Positions 6,150 through 6,163 of a DNA stretch of 6,163 bases are shown here, piece after piece (position 1 is the stretch's first letter; each line of letters begins with the position of its first letter). The notes beneath the pieces were generated by a model. It was not told the origin of the DNA. It searched no databases and saw only the letters and a program-made list of their open reading frames with translations. The stretch covers positions 1 through 6,163 of the forward strand of contig JBMFXG010000154.1 of the NCBI GenBank assembly GCA_049964535.1, read 5' to 3'. Both the position numbers and the translations under genes were made by a program. The DNA comes from JAJYZP01 sp049964535 (lineage in GTDB: Bacteria > Actinomycetota > Acidimicrobiia > Acidimicrobiales > Acidimicrobiaceae).

Positions 6150-6163
6150 GAACTGGGCGATCG

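Noticed and set aside
1..6163. CRISPR array, insertion sequence, rRNA or tRNA gene
   Set aside because: No regularly spaced repeats, transposase-like product, terminal inverted repeats or RNA-gene signatures were seen on either strand.

Overview
The window carries two gene blocks that converge on a non-coding stretch near its middle. Base composition is moderately high GC, roughly 55-65% by eye. A glycosyltransferase resembling MftF, preceded by an alcohol dehydrogenase tail of the type linked to mycofactocin, points to an actinobacterium. An Acidimicrobiia-like origin is a guess that cannot be settled from this sequence.

Left block, plus strand: the 3' end of a zinc-dependent, probably NDMA-dependent alcohol dehydrogenase (1-206) is followed by a mycofactocin glycosyltransferase, mftF (about 216-1604). 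After a 147-base gap comes a RimJ/RimL-type GNAT N-acetyltransferase (1752-2351) with a clear ribosome binding site. The dehydrogenase and MftF fit one redox system: mycofactocin is a peptide-derived redox cofactor, MftF glycosylates it, and dehydrogenases of this type are thought to use it to recycle tightly bound nicotinamide. The rest of the mft genes would lie outside the window.

Middle, 2352-2768: no convincing gene. It holds several inverted repeats, including a nested structure at 2619-2705.

Right block, minus strand, reading from the right end leftwards: argG-like (6130-4937), argH (4896-3511) and a 3-methyladenine DNA glycosylase of the AAG/Mpg family (3365-2769). ArgG and ArgH are the last two steps of arginine synthesis. 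Spacing (40 bases) and strand suggest an argGH operon, with the repair glycosylase 145 bases further on.

Three things stand out. First, the argG product has a normal length, but its N-terminal ATP-binding P-loop segment is absent. In its place are about 29 residues resembling the start of a UbiD-family decarboxylase, so the gene is a chimera, either real or made in assembly. Second, the mftF reading frame is open from directly after the dehydrogenase stop, but it has no ATG, GTG or TTG until residue 213 of the family-like protein. Third, the 5' part of mftF contains a 22-base-pair perfectly matched foldback with a single one-sided bulge. No clear new multi-gene system is visible.
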